From JBHPHI01 sp042569595 (GTDB taxonomy: Bacteria; Patescibacteriota; Microgenomatia; UBA1400; 2-01-FULL-45-11): 36,998 nt of DNA. Location of the stretch: positions 1 through 36,998 of the forward strand of contig JBHPHI010000008.1 of NCBI GenBank assembly GCA_042569595.1, written 5' to 3'. Positions 16,355 to 22,497 of the stretch are shown piece after piece (positions within the stretch are counted from its first letter, which is position 1; each line of letters starts with the position of its first letter). The notes below the pieces were generated by a model. It ran no database searches. It worked only from the letters and a program-made list of their open reading frames with translations, and had not been told where the DNA came from. Both the position numbers and the translations under genes were made by a program.

Positions 16355-16374
16355 ATCTCCTTTAATCAAATATT

Positions 16375-16397
16375 AAAAAAGGTGGGAAATCCCACCT
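16375..16397 (-). terminator. Intrinsic-terminator-like hairpin in the nusA leader
   Basis: In the transcript AGGTGGGA pairs with TCCCACCT across a tight loop (16380-16397), and six T follow (16375-16380). It ends about 20 nt before the nusA ATG and lies downstream of the predicted nusA promoter, so it should act as an attenuator rather than only ending the upstream gene. A GGGAAA stretch at 16418-16423 could pair with TTTCCC at 16384-16389 and break the terminator stem. Confidence 0.7.
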
Positions 16398-16425
16398 GAC
16401 TTAAGACAAAGTCTAGCTTTCCCGT

Positions 16426-16454
16426 AGTTTAACATCACATGGGGTGATGGTCAA
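16426..16454 (-). promoter_or_regulatory. Predicted sigma70-type promoter of nusA-infB
   Basis: Minus-strand TTGACC (16449-16454) and TAAACT (16426-16431), 17 nt apart. The -35 begins 5 nt after the stop of the upstream membrane-protein gene. The spacer holds an inverted repeat ATCAC-n5-GTGAT, which could be an operator or chance. The predicted transcript starts near 16419 and has a leader of about 65 nt. Confidence 0.55.
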
Positions 16455-16459
16455 CTTTC

Positions 16460-17077
16460 CTAATACCTTTTTCCTTTTGGTTTTTGAACAAAAGGTTTAA
16501 TTTTATTTATATTTTTTGGGTCCCTATTAAACGTATAAATTATCTTTTCAATATAATTTCCTAAATCTTTATAGTAGTAAACATCTTTTAAGTGAATGTC
16601 GTCGTTGGTAATTATGTTGTGGGTGGTTTTGGTATCTATGGCTGAAACCGTAGATTTTGCGTGTATTGTAATATCCCCAATCATCCACATTTTATAAATA
16701 AAATTTGGAGGTAGGGTTTTTGCTTTTACCGCCTGGTCCCATGTTAAGGACCTTACAGATGTGGCAAATGGTGTGTGAGCAAGAAACCTAACAACTCTCC
16801 TGGTAGTGAGATAGGAAATAGTCTTCTTGTTCATGGAAATTAATGCAAAGGTTCCAGCTACGCCCAAAAGAATTCCAACAAGAGTTGTGTATGCTGAGAT
16901 GCTTGTTTTTATTCCAGGAAGTTGATTTTGTATAATAAAACCCACAAATAAGATTGTTGCTGAGGCTAAACATAGCTTTATGAGGCCAAAAATTATTGAG
17001 ATGTTGTGAGGGGAAATCACGTGAAGAATTTCCTCCCCCTCTTGCTGTCCGTAAAATGAATCTTTGATGTTTTTCAT
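16460..17077 (-). CDS. Membrane protein with bacterial PH-like (bPH2) domain
   Basis: 205 aa. Two transmembrane helices lie at ~26-48 and ~61-82, followed by the signature ISYLTTRRVVRFLAHTPFAT and a beta-rich region (SVRSLTWDQAVKAKTLPPN... MWMIGDITIHAKS) typical of bPH2/YdbT-type proteins. The C-terminus is basic (KPKGKRY). Members of this family are membrane-associated and mostly uncharacterised. The gene is divergent from the 2H phosphoesterase with only 39 nt between the start codons. A TG-extended -10 box is placed so that the transcript would start 1 nt before the ATG, and there is no Shine-Dalgarno. Confidence 0.8.
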   Translation of the reverse strand: MKNIKDSFYGQQEGEEILHVISPHNISIIFGLIKLCLASATILFVGFIIQNQLPGIKTSISAYTTLVGILLGVAGTFALISMNKKTISYLTTRRVVRFLAHTPFATSVRSLTWDQAVKAKTLPPNFIYKMWMIGDITIHAKSTVSAIDTKTTHNIITNDDIHLKDVYYYKDLGNYIEKIIYTFNRDPKNINKIKPFVQKPKGKRY

Positions 17078-17083
17078 GTCTGT

Positions 17084-17092
17084 ATCATATCA
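17084..17092 (-). promoter_or_regulatory. Extended -10 box giving a leaderless mRNA (PH-like gene)
   Basis: Minus-strand TGATATGAT is a TGn plus a -10 hexamer TATGAT (17084-17089). Counting 7 nt from the hexamer puts the transcription start at about 17078, next to the ATG at 17077. This fits with the lack of a ribosome site. Confidence 0.45.
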
Positions 17093-17104
17093 TTTTGATT
17101 GGTG

Positions 17105-17110
17105 TAGTAT
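17105..17110 (+). promoter_or_regulatory. Possible -10 box giving a leaderless mRNA (2H phosphoesterase)
   Basis: TAGTAT (4 of 6 matches) lies 6 nt before the ATG at 17117, so the predicted start coincides with the A of the ATG. No Shine-Dalgarno and no clear -35 are visible. Mirrors the arrangement on the other strand. Confidence 0.35.
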
Positions 17111-17116
17111 TAACCT

Positions 17117-17626
17117 ATGCGTTACATGGTAGCCTACAAGGTTCCAGAACATGTGAGTTTGATTCTCCAAAACACGTACGATCATATAGTGGGTAGGTCT
17201 TTGCCTGTAGCAAACCTTCACATTAGCTTAACTTTTCCATTCTTTCTGAAAGATACTCACGACGAAGGGTGGTTGAAAAATAGGGTAAATGACCTATTAA
17301 TGAAATCTATTGATGCTTGGACGACAATAGTTGATGTTTATAGCCAAAAAAATAAATTGCTTTATGTTCAAGTAGAGCCCGTAGACAGATTTAGAAAAAA
17401 CAATACAAATCTTTCTACAATCCTCCGGCAGGGGACAGTGTTTGATGTTTCTCCATATATAAACAATGAACTGCCCACTTACTCTTCGCATATAAGTTTG
17501 GATTATGATTTTGATGAAAATGAGCTGGTGCTTCACTCTCTACGAAAGGAGATAGTGGAGCTTCAATTTAATACGGGTGAACCTACTGTTGTAAGATTTG
17601 ATGAGAATTTATTTGAAGAAATCTAA
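17117..17626 (+). CDS. 2H phosphoesterase (2'-5' RNA ligase/LigT-like)
   Basis: 169 aa. Two H-x-S-x motifs, HISL at residues 35-38 and HISL at 125-128, are spaced as in the 2H phosphoesterase superfamily (LigT, cyclic phosphodiesterases), where the two histidines act on 2',3'-cyclic phosphates or 2'-5' bonds. Length fits the family. The substrate cannot be told from sequence: it may be tRNA-splicing-type ends, a cyclic nucleotide derivative or another phosphodiester. Start at 17117 rather than Met4, because the -10 box places the transcript start there. It runs convergent with the CoA-binding gene and overlaps its 3' end by 18 nt. Confidence 0.8.
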   Translation: MRYMVAYKVPEHVSLILQNTYDHIVGRSLPVANLHISLTFPFFLKDTHDEGWLKNRVNDLLMKSIDAWTTIVDVYSQKNKLLYVQVEPVDRFRKNNTNLSTILRQGTVFDVSPYINNELPTYSSHISLDYDFDENELVLHSLRKEIVELQFNTGEPTVVRFDENLFEEI

Positions 17627-18007
17627 TTTGAACTCATCCACAATGATGCACTTATTGTGAGTGATGTTAATACTATTTGTTTTGCAATACTCAATTGCTT
17701 CTTTAGACTCTGATCCTGGCTGCATCCAGATATTTTTGATGTCTAATCTATTGGCTTCCTTTACAACCTCTTGGGTTATTATTGGAGGAACTACTGTTAT
17801 GACTAACTCTGGTGCTTGAGGTAGTGTTTTGATGTTTTTATAACAAGGTTTTCCTTCAATTTCCTGATATTTTGGGTTGATGGGGAAGGCATTGTAGCCG
17901 TTGTGTATTAGGGTTTTATACACTTTGTATCCAAACTTGTTTTGATCTTTGGAAACTCCAATTACAGCTAAAGTTGAATTTTTATCAAAAATTTTATTTT
18001 TCTTCAT
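17609..18007 (-). CDS. CoA-binding (Rossmann-fold, YccU-type) domain protein
   Basis: 132 aa, a stand-alone CoA_binding_2 domain. Typical marks are STLAVIGVSKDQNKFGYKVYKTL at the N-terminus (nucleotide loop GVS), GYNAFPINPKYQEIEGKPCYKNI, PELVITVVPP, the KNIWMQPGSES motif and a conserved Cys/Val/Asp end (CIIVDEFKLDF). These small proteins bind CoA or a similar nucleotide; the cellular role is not settled. It overlaps the J-domain gene by 14 nt, so they are translationally coupled, and overlaps the convergent 2H gene at the 3' end. Confidence 0.88.
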   Translation of the reverse strand: MKKNKIFDKNSTLAVIGVSKDQNKFGYKVYKTLIHNGYNAFPINPKYQEIEGKPCYKNIKTLPQAPELVITVVPPIITQEVVKEANRLDIKNIWMQPGSESKEAIEYCKTNSINITHNKCIIVDEFKLDFFK

Positions 18008-18857
18008 TGAAATTTTTTTTTAGTTTCTGAAACAACTTTTTTTGTTCTCGTGATAGGGAAGAGGGGATTGTGATTATTAGTCGAATATACTGATCTCCCC
18101 TACCCTGTCCCCTCAAATTATTTATCCCCTGCCCCTTTAATCTAATCATCGAGTGAGATTGAGTGCCTGCTCTTACCTTTATTTTTACTGGCTTATTAAT
18201 GGTTTCTACCTTCTCTACCCCACCTAAAACTGCAGTGCTTATGCTAATTTCGTGATCTAAAAAGACATCGTAGCCGTCTCTTTTAAAAGTCTCGTGTGGT
18301 AATACATCTATAGACACGTCAAAATCATTAAATCTGATCCTGGTGCCATTGTCTGCTCCTCCCGGTATTTTAATTGAGTGGGTTTTTCCTTGATGTACTA
18401 TGGTTTTTTCAACACCTCTTGCAGCCTCCATGAACCCAACTTTTATCGAATAGTGAGGCTTTTGAGGACCTCTTGAAAAAGGATTGGCTCCACCAAAGAA
18501 TGATTCGAAAATATCAAATGGATCTGAAAAATCTCCAAATCCGAAATTAAATGGCCCTCCCGACTGGTTAGTGTGTGTATAAGTGAAAGGTCCTGACCTA
18601 CCTCCTTGCCCTCCTGGAAAACCTGAACTTGGATCAAAGGCTGTGTGACCAAATTGATCGTATGTTTGCTTTTTTTGATCGTTGCTTAAAATTTCATACG
18701 CTTCATTTATCTCTTTAAATTTTGCTTCAGCATTTTTTTCTTTGTTTTTATCCGGATGAAATTTAAGCGCTAGTTTTCTGTAAGCTTTTTTTATTTCTTC
18801 TTTGGTAGAGGTTTTAGAAACCCCAAGAACATCGTAATAATCTCTTTTTGTGCTCAT
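17994..18857 (-). CDS. dnaJ: J-domain co-chaperone without zinc finger (CbpA-type DnaJ)
   Basis: 287 aa. J domain at residues ~5-70 with the HPD motif at 34-36, which stimulates the ATPase of DnaK. A Gly/Phe-rich linker follows (~72-132, GGQGGRSGPF, NFGFGDFSDPFDIF). C-terminal substrate-binding domains I and II fill ~135-285 (GVEKTIVHQGKTHSIKIPGG, RLKGQGINNLRGQGRGDQYI). The four CxxCxGxG zinc motifs of classical DnaJ are absent, so this is the class B/CbpA layout. No dnaK is in the window. It sits 1 nt after the DUF6941-like gene in a three-gene operon. Confidence 0.93.
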   Translation of the reverse strand: MSTKRDYYDVLGVSKTSTKEEIKKAYRKLALKFHPDKNKEKNAEAKFKEINEAYEILSNDQKKQTYDQFGHTAFDPSSGFPGGQGGRSGPFTYTHTNQSGGPFNFGFGDFSDPFDIFESFFGGANPFSRGPQKPHYSIKVGFMEAARGVEKTIVHQGKTHSIKIPGGADNGTRIRFNDFDVSIDVLPHETFKRDGYDVFLDHEISISTAVLGGVEKVETINKPVKIKVRAGTQSHSMIRLKGQGINNLRGQGRGDQYIRLIITIPSSLSREQKKLFQKLKKNFNEEK

Positions 18858-18858
18858 A

Positions 18859-19263
18859 TTAGTTGGTGACTTTTTGTTTTTCTTTTAAGTTTATGACTTG
18901 AAACTTGCTTTTACCTATTAATTCTTTGTTCACAGTGGTTATTTTTATAGTGTAGTCGCCTATGTTGTCTATAGGCATATTTAAAATGTCTGTAATTAGA
19001 TTAACAATTCCGGCTGGACCAATATAGAGAATTCTATCTTCCCTCGGCACAGCTAACTTTCCGTTTGGTTTGTGGATGGATATATGAATTCTATGCTTAC
19101 TATCAGGCTTTCCTTCAATTGAGGCAGCAATATAAAATTTTACGAATTGAGCGGGAAGCTCTTCTATAAATAACTGACGAAAAACTCCCATTAAATTCAT
19201 TTTTCCATCTCTAGTAACTGAAGCGTAATCGCAAAGAGAAAAAATGTGTGTTTTAAGTTTCAT
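18859..19263 (-). CDS. DUF6941-like conserved protein
   Basis: 134 aa. The N-terminus, KTHIFSLCDYASVTRDGKMNLMGVFRQLF, has the pattern CDYA...GK.n.mGvF seen in the DUF6941 family, and the rest alternates beta strands (FYIAASIE, HRIHISIH, GDYTIKITTVN, KSKFQVINL). No signal peptide or membrane helix. The function of this family is unknown to me. It is first in an operon with the J-domain protein and the CoA-binding protein, directly downstream of a perfect palindrome. Confidence 0.65.
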   Translation of the reverse strand: MKLKTHIFSLCDYASVTRDGKMNLMGVFRQLFIEELPAQFVKFYIAASIEGKPDSKHRIHISIHKPNGKLAVPREDRILYIGPAGIVNLITDILNMPIDNIGDYTIKITTVNKELIGKSKFQVINLKEKQKVTN

Positions 19264-19278
19264 ATAATGTAAGGCTTA

Positions 19279-19300
19279 GGGAGAGAAAATTTTCTCTCCC
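19279..19300. promoter_or_regulatory. 22-bp perfect palindrome upstream of the DUF6941-dnaJ operon
   Basis: GGGAGAGAAAA (19279-19289) is followed directly by its exact complement (19290-19300). On the minus strand a possible promoter, TTGGAA (19312-19317) and GAAAAT (19289-19294) 17 nt apart, would put the palindrome over the -10. It could be a regulator's operator for a stress operon, or a hairpin ending the rplB transcript; there is no U-tract on the minus side. It does not match the CIRCE or HAIR consensus. Confidence 0.5.
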
Positions 19301-19321
19301 CTGCCCTATTTTTCCAATTAT

Positions 19322-19394
19322 TTAATCTTCTACTACTTCACCTTCTTCGGCATTGTCTTTTTCCTTGCCCTTGTCTTGCTTTTTGTTTTTCTTT
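19322..19394 (-). other. Coding-like Lys/Glu-rich stretch in +1 frame after the rplB stop
   Basis: Straight after the rplB stop, the +1 frame reads open for 24 codons ending in TAA, giving a polar sequence rich in K, N, Q then D and E, closing EEGEVVED. It has no start codon of its own. It resembles the charged tails found on other ribosomal proteins here (for example rplC). It may be a relic of a gene lost after rplB, a product of +1 frameshifting, or chance in A-rich sequence. Confidence 0.25.
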
Positions 19395-20228
19395 TTATTT
19401 TCTTCTGTCTTTAATAATGTATTTGTCCGAATATTTTGTTTTCTTTCTGGTCTTTTTCCCTAAAGTTCTCTTGCCCCAAGGAGATTTTGGACTTTTCATT
19501 CCAATTCCTGATCTTCCTTCTCCACCTCCATGTGGGTGAGCTCCTGGATGCATTGCAACACCTCTTACTGCTGGCCTCCACCCCATGTGGCGTCTTCTTC
19601 CGGCTTTTCCAAGTTTTCTGGTTTTAAGCTCCATGTTTCCTACTTGGCCGATAGTGGCGTAGCAGTTTATGTTGATTAGTCTGATTTCTTTACTTGGAAG
19701 AAGGATTGTAGCAAACTTTCCTTCTTTTGACTGGATGAGGGCGGAGTTTCCTGCTCCTCTTACAAGCTGGCCTCCTTTTCCAGGTCTAATCTCTATGTTG
19801 TGAATTGCTATTCCAGCTGGAATGTTCTTGAGTGGTAAGGCGTTTCCTACATTTGGTTCAACTTTTTCTCCAGAAACTACAGACGCGCCAACCTTTAGGC
19901 CGTCTGGGGCTATTATGTATCTTTTTTCTCCATCAAGATAGTTGACTAGAGCAATGTTGGCTCCTCTGTTTGGATCGTACTCGATGGAAGCAACTCTGCC
20001 TGGAACGTTGTGTTTGTTTCTCTTGAAATCAATTACTCTTATTTTTCTCTTGTTTCCACCACCTCTGTGTCTCATGGTGATTTTCCCGGAATTGTTTCGT
20101 CCAGTTCTTTTTGAAGCTTTTCCTAGCAATGATTTTTCAGGGTTATTTTTGCCTGTCAAAACATCTGACACGACTCTGGTGTAGTGTCTTCTTCCTGGGC
20201 TGGTAGGTCTTGTTTTTACGATCGCCAT
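19395..20228 (-). CDS. rplB: Large ribosomal subunit protein uL2
   Basis: 277 aa, the usual length. It contains HRGGGNKRKIRVIDFKR, the NALPLKNIPAGIAIHNIE stretch and the conserved GVAMHPGAHPHGGGEG loop near the C-terminus, which includes the histidine close to the peptidyl-transferase centre. L2 is needed for subunit joining and peptidyl transfer. It starts 2 nt after rplW with no strong ribosome site, so it is probably coupled. In most bacteria rpsS follows rplB; here the cluster stops and a non-ribosomal operon begins. Confidence 0.98.
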   Translation of the reverse strand: MAIVKTRPTSPGRRHYTRVVSDVLTGKNNPEKSLLGKASKRTGRNNSGKITMRHRGGGNKRKIRVIDFKRNKHNVPGRVASIEYDPNRGANIALVNYLDGEKRYIIAPDGLKVGASVVSGEKVEPNVGNALPLKNIPAGIAIHNIEIRPGKGGQLVRGAGNSALIQSKEGKFATILLPSKEIRLININCYATIGQVGNMELKTRKLGKAGRRRHMGWRPAVRGVAMHPGAHPHGGGEGRSGIGMKSPKSPWGKRTLGKKTRKKTKYSDKYIIKDRRK

Positions 20229-20230
20229 GA

Positions 20231-20524
20231 TTATTCTTGGACATCAAACAATTTGATTGTTTGTCCTTTTTTTATTTTTATAATTGCTTTTTTCTTGCTT
20301 GTTTTTTTTATTTCTCTTCTTAGCTTTCCAACTCTTTTGGTTTTTCCTGATAACTTGGATGTTCTAACTCTTGTAACATCTACGTCAAAATAGGTTTCAA
20401 TAGCTTCTTTTATTTGTCCTTTTGAGGCCAATACGTCTACTTCAAAGGTAAATTCTCCATCCTTTGTAGCTTTTAAAGATTGCTCTGTAATAACTGGTTT
20501 TTTGATTATGTATGGTAGTTTCAT
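20231..20524 (-). CDS. rplW: Large ribosomal subunit protein uL23
   Basis: 97 aa. Family pattern: IIKKPVITEQSLKATKDGEFTFEVD followed by KGQIKEAIETYFDVDVTRVRT and a basic end. L23 lies at the exit tunnel and is the dock for trigger factor and SRP. The start ATG directly follows the rplD stop, so translation is coupled. Conserved place in the S10 cluster. Confidence 0.96.
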   Translation of the reverse strand: MKLPYIIKKPVITEQSLKATKDGEFTFEVDVLASKGQIKEAIETYFDVDVTRVRTSKLSGKTKRVGKLRREIKKTSKKKAIIKIKKGQTIKLFDVQE

Positions 20525-21187
20525 TTATTTTGCTTCCTTGACGTCTTTTTTAGGAATGAACAAGTCTTTCATTTTATTGACTGTGTCTTTGGTTAGAATA
20601 ATTTTTTTTGCATTGAGTAGTTCATAAACATTTAGTCTGTTTGCTTGAGTAATAGTAATTCCTGGTAAATTTCTGGTTGCTAAAATGAGGTCTTTCTCTG
20701 GTTTTGATAGAACAATAAGTAATCTATCTTTGGTGTTGTGTGAGTATTTTGCAATTTTGTTGAATGCTTGTTGTGCTGTTTTGGTTTTTGTTTTGATTTT
20801 TTCTAATCCATCCACAGCGATGATGTTTTTTTCTTTGGCTTGACTGCTTAAGGATGAAAGTAATGCAAGTTTTCTAATTTTTTTGTTTAAAGTAAGCTTC
20901 CTTTTTAGCCCTTTTGGTCCATGAGCTACACCGCCTCCAACAAAAACAGGAGCTCTTCTTGATCCGTGACGTGCTCTTCCTGTTCCTTTTTGCTTCCAAA
21001 CTTTGGCTGTGGTTCGTTTTACCTCTCCTCTTGTGAGGGCTTTTTTGCTGCCTTGGTGTTGATTTGAAACGTATACCCTTAAAGCTTGAGCTAAAATCTC
21101 TTCGTTTATTTTTGCCTCAAATATCTCTTTTGGAAGAGTTAGGGTGCTTACTTTTTTGCCGGTAGTATTTAGAACGTCAATTGTCAT
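20525..21187 (-). CDS. rplD: Large ribosomal subunit protein uL4
   Basis: 220 aa. It has the tunnel-loop motif KVWKQKGTGRARHGSRRAPVFVGGGVAHGPK (residues ~67-97) and the C-terminal globular part. L4 lines the exit tunnel, and in E. coli it also represses its own S10 operon. Start and rplC stop share one base (TAATG), so the two are translationally coupled. The terminator-like hairpin before rplC is a candidate target for such control. Confidence 0.97.
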   Translation of the reverse strand: MTIDVLNTTGKKVSTLTLPKEIFEAKINEEILAQALRVYVSNQHQGSKKALTRGEVKRTTAKVWKQKGTGRARHGSRRAPVFVGGGVAHGPKGLKRKLTLNKKIRKLALLSSLSSQAKEKNIIAVDGLEKIKTKTKTAQQAFNKIAKYSHNTKDRLLIVLSKPEKDLILATRNLPGITITQANRLNVYELLNAKKIILTKDTVNKMKDLFIPKKDVKEAK

Positions 21188-22008
21188 TATTTTTCTTTAT
21201 TTTCTTTTGTTTTTTCTGGTTTTTTGTCTTCTTTAACTTCCTTTGGAGCGTCTTTAGGGGTTTCTTGAGTTTTTTCTTCAGACTTCTTAACCTCTACTTT
21301 TTCTTTTACTTCAATTGGTTTTTCCTCTTCTTTTGATTCTTCTTTGATGCCTTTTAGGGCTACGAATTTTTTCTTTTCCCCAACTTTGGTTAGCATTACT
21401 TTTGCGTTGATGTGTCCTGGAACTGGGCCTGATACCCAAATTTCGTTGTTTTCTAAATCTACTTTAACCACAACTAGGTTTGTAACAGTCTTGGTAGCAT
21501 TTCCGTAGTGTCCTGGCATCTTTTTGCCTTTGTGGACTCTTCCTGGGTCTGTTCCTTGACCAATAGATCCGATGGCTCTGGCTCTGTCTGATTGTCCATG
21601 AGTTCTTGGTCCTCCATGGAAACCCCATCTCTTCATTCCTCCAGTAAAACCTCTTCCTTTTGTAATACCTTGAGCATTAACAACATCACCCTCTTTTAAT
21701 ACTTGATCGGCTGATACTGTGTCGCCGATCTTATGTTCATTTGAGGATTCTGTTTTTAGCTCTCTAGTCCATTTTGGAAAGTTTTTAAGGTTTTTCTTTT
21801 TGTAGTAGTCGAGTTGTGGTTTGTTTATTCTTGATTCTTTTTGAGTACCTAAACCAACTTTTACAGCCTGATAGGAGTCTTTTTCTTTGGTTTTTACTTG
21901 AGTAACTACAACAGGATCTGCCTTTAGAACTGATACAGCAATTCTTTTGCCGTCTTCATTCCAGGCTTGAGTCATTTGTTTTTTTGTAGTTATGTATGCA
22001 TCTATCAT
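21187..22008 (-). CDS. rplC: Large ribosomal subunit protein uL3 with charged C-terminal tail
   Basis: 273 aa with the start at the ATG at 22008 (MIDAYITTKKQMTQAW), which matches the usual MIG/MKG start; the frame is open to a TTG at 22014. Core motif GRGFTGGMKRWGFHGGPRTHG and GSIGQGTDPGRVHKGKKMPG. The core ends near residue 222; the last ~51 residues are almost only K, E, P, T and D, a disordered extension absent from E. coli L3 (209 aa). No Shine-Dalgarno precedes the ATG; instead an 11-codon leader ORF ends 2 nt upstream. Confidence 0.96.
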   Translation of the reverse strand: MIDAYITTKKQMTQAWNEDGKRIAVSVLKADPVVVTQVKTKEKDSYQAVKVGLGTQKESRINKPQLDYYKKKNLKNFPKWTRELKTESSNEHKIGDTVSADQVLKEGDVVNAQGITKGRGFTGGMKRWGFHGGPRTHGQSDRARAIGSIGQGTDPGRVHKGKKMPGHYGNATKTVTNLVVVKVDLENNEIWVSGPVPGHINAKVMLTKVGEKKKFVALKGIKEESKEEEKPIEVKEKVEVKKSEEKTQETPKDAPKEVKEDKKPEKTKENKEK

Positions 22009-22010
22009 TT

Positions 22011-22046
22011 TCAATAAAAAACGATCGGTATACGATCGTTGATCAT
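22011..22046 (-). CDS. Candidate leader peptide of rplC (11 codons)
   Basis: ATG at 22046, preceded by AAAAAAGGAT, reads MINDRIPIVFY and stops with TGA at 22011-22013, 2 nt before the rplC ATG. It spans the whole terminator-like hairpin, so a translating ribosome would keep the hairpin from forming and deliver ribosomes to rplC, which has no ribosome site of its own. The ribosome-site spacing is very short, as at nusA. Only sequence layout supports it. Confidence 0.35.
   Translation of the reverse strand: MINDRIPIVFY
22016..22040 (-). terminator. Terminator-like hairpin directly before rplC
   Basis: AACGATCG and CGATCGTT (22033-22040 and 22020-22027) form an 8-bp perfect stem with a 5-nt loop, followed by a run of T (22016-22021, two of them in the stem). 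It lies inside the ribosomal operon between rpsJ and rplC, so it would act as an attenuator. Nothing like it is expected in a simple read-through operon. Confidence 0.6.
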
Positions 22047-22084
22047 ATCCTTTTTTATTTTTTTGTTAGCTATGTGGTACCAAG

Positions 22085-22100
22085 ATGCCTCCTTAGGCAT
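22085..22100 (-). other. Small hairpin after rpsJ with a Shine-Dalgarno-like loop
   Basis: ATGCCT-AAGG-AGGCAT forms a 6-bp stem 1 nt after the rpsJ stop. The loop and the 3' arm contain AAGGAGG, a full ribosome-site core, but the only start nearby (TTG) opens just five codons. It may mark the transcript end of rpsJ or hide a ribosome site. No U-tract follows. Confidence 0.4.
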
Positions 22101-22101
22101 T

Positions 22102-22410
22102 TTACATCTTGATTTCTATTCCAACTCCAGCAGGCAACTCAAGGTGCATAAGTGAGTCGATTGTTTTGCCTGTAGGTTTTTGAATATCAATAAGGCGTTT
22201 ATGGGTTAATATCTGGAAATGTTCTCTTGCATCTTTGTCTGTGTGCGGAGAAGTGGTTACGGTAAATTTCTTCCTGTGTGTGGGAAGAGGTACCGGACCT
22301 ACTACCTGTGCGCCCGTGCTCAGAGCGGTATCCAGTATTTTTTGAGCTGCCTCATCGATTACTCGATGGTCGTAGCTTTTCAATCTGACTCTAATTCTTC
22401 CTTGAGTCAT
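22102..22410 (-). CDS. rpsJ: Small ribosomal subunit protein uS10
   Basis: 102 aa, the usual length. Contains RIRVRLKSYDHRVIDEAAQKI, GPVPLPTHRKKFTV and the conserved ...REHFQILTHKRLIDI. In E. coli S10 also acts as NusE in antitermination, of interest here since several leaders look attenuated. It follows tuf after 87 nt that contain a hairpin. No strong Shine-Dalgarno is seen. Confidence 0.98.
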   Translation of the reverse strand: MTQGRIRVRLKSYDHRVIDEAAQKILDTALSTGAQVVGPVPLPTHRKKFTVTTSPHTDKDAREHFQILTHKRLIDIQKPTGKTIDSLMHLELPAGVGIEIKM

Positions 22411-22455
22411 AGCTTTATGTTAATCCCTGCTTTTTAATAATTGGGCAGAAAATGC

Positions 22456-22478
22456 GAGCGGGCAACTCGTACCCGCTC
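22456..22478 (-). terminator. GC-rich hairpin between tuf and rpsJ
   Basis: GAGCGGG and CCCGCTC form a 7-bp perfect stem with a 9-nt loop, 20 nt after the tuf stop. Only GCATTTTC follows, so it is a weak terminator at best and may instead be a 3' end stabiliser or partial terminator that lowers S10-cluster expression relative to tuf. Confidence 0.45.
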
Positions 22479-22497
22479 TACTTTCTATTTTTTATCT

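Noticed and set aside
16355..16369. Upstream TTG start for nusA adding five residues
   Set aside because: The five codons are themselves the AAAGGAGAT ribosome site for the ATG at 16354.
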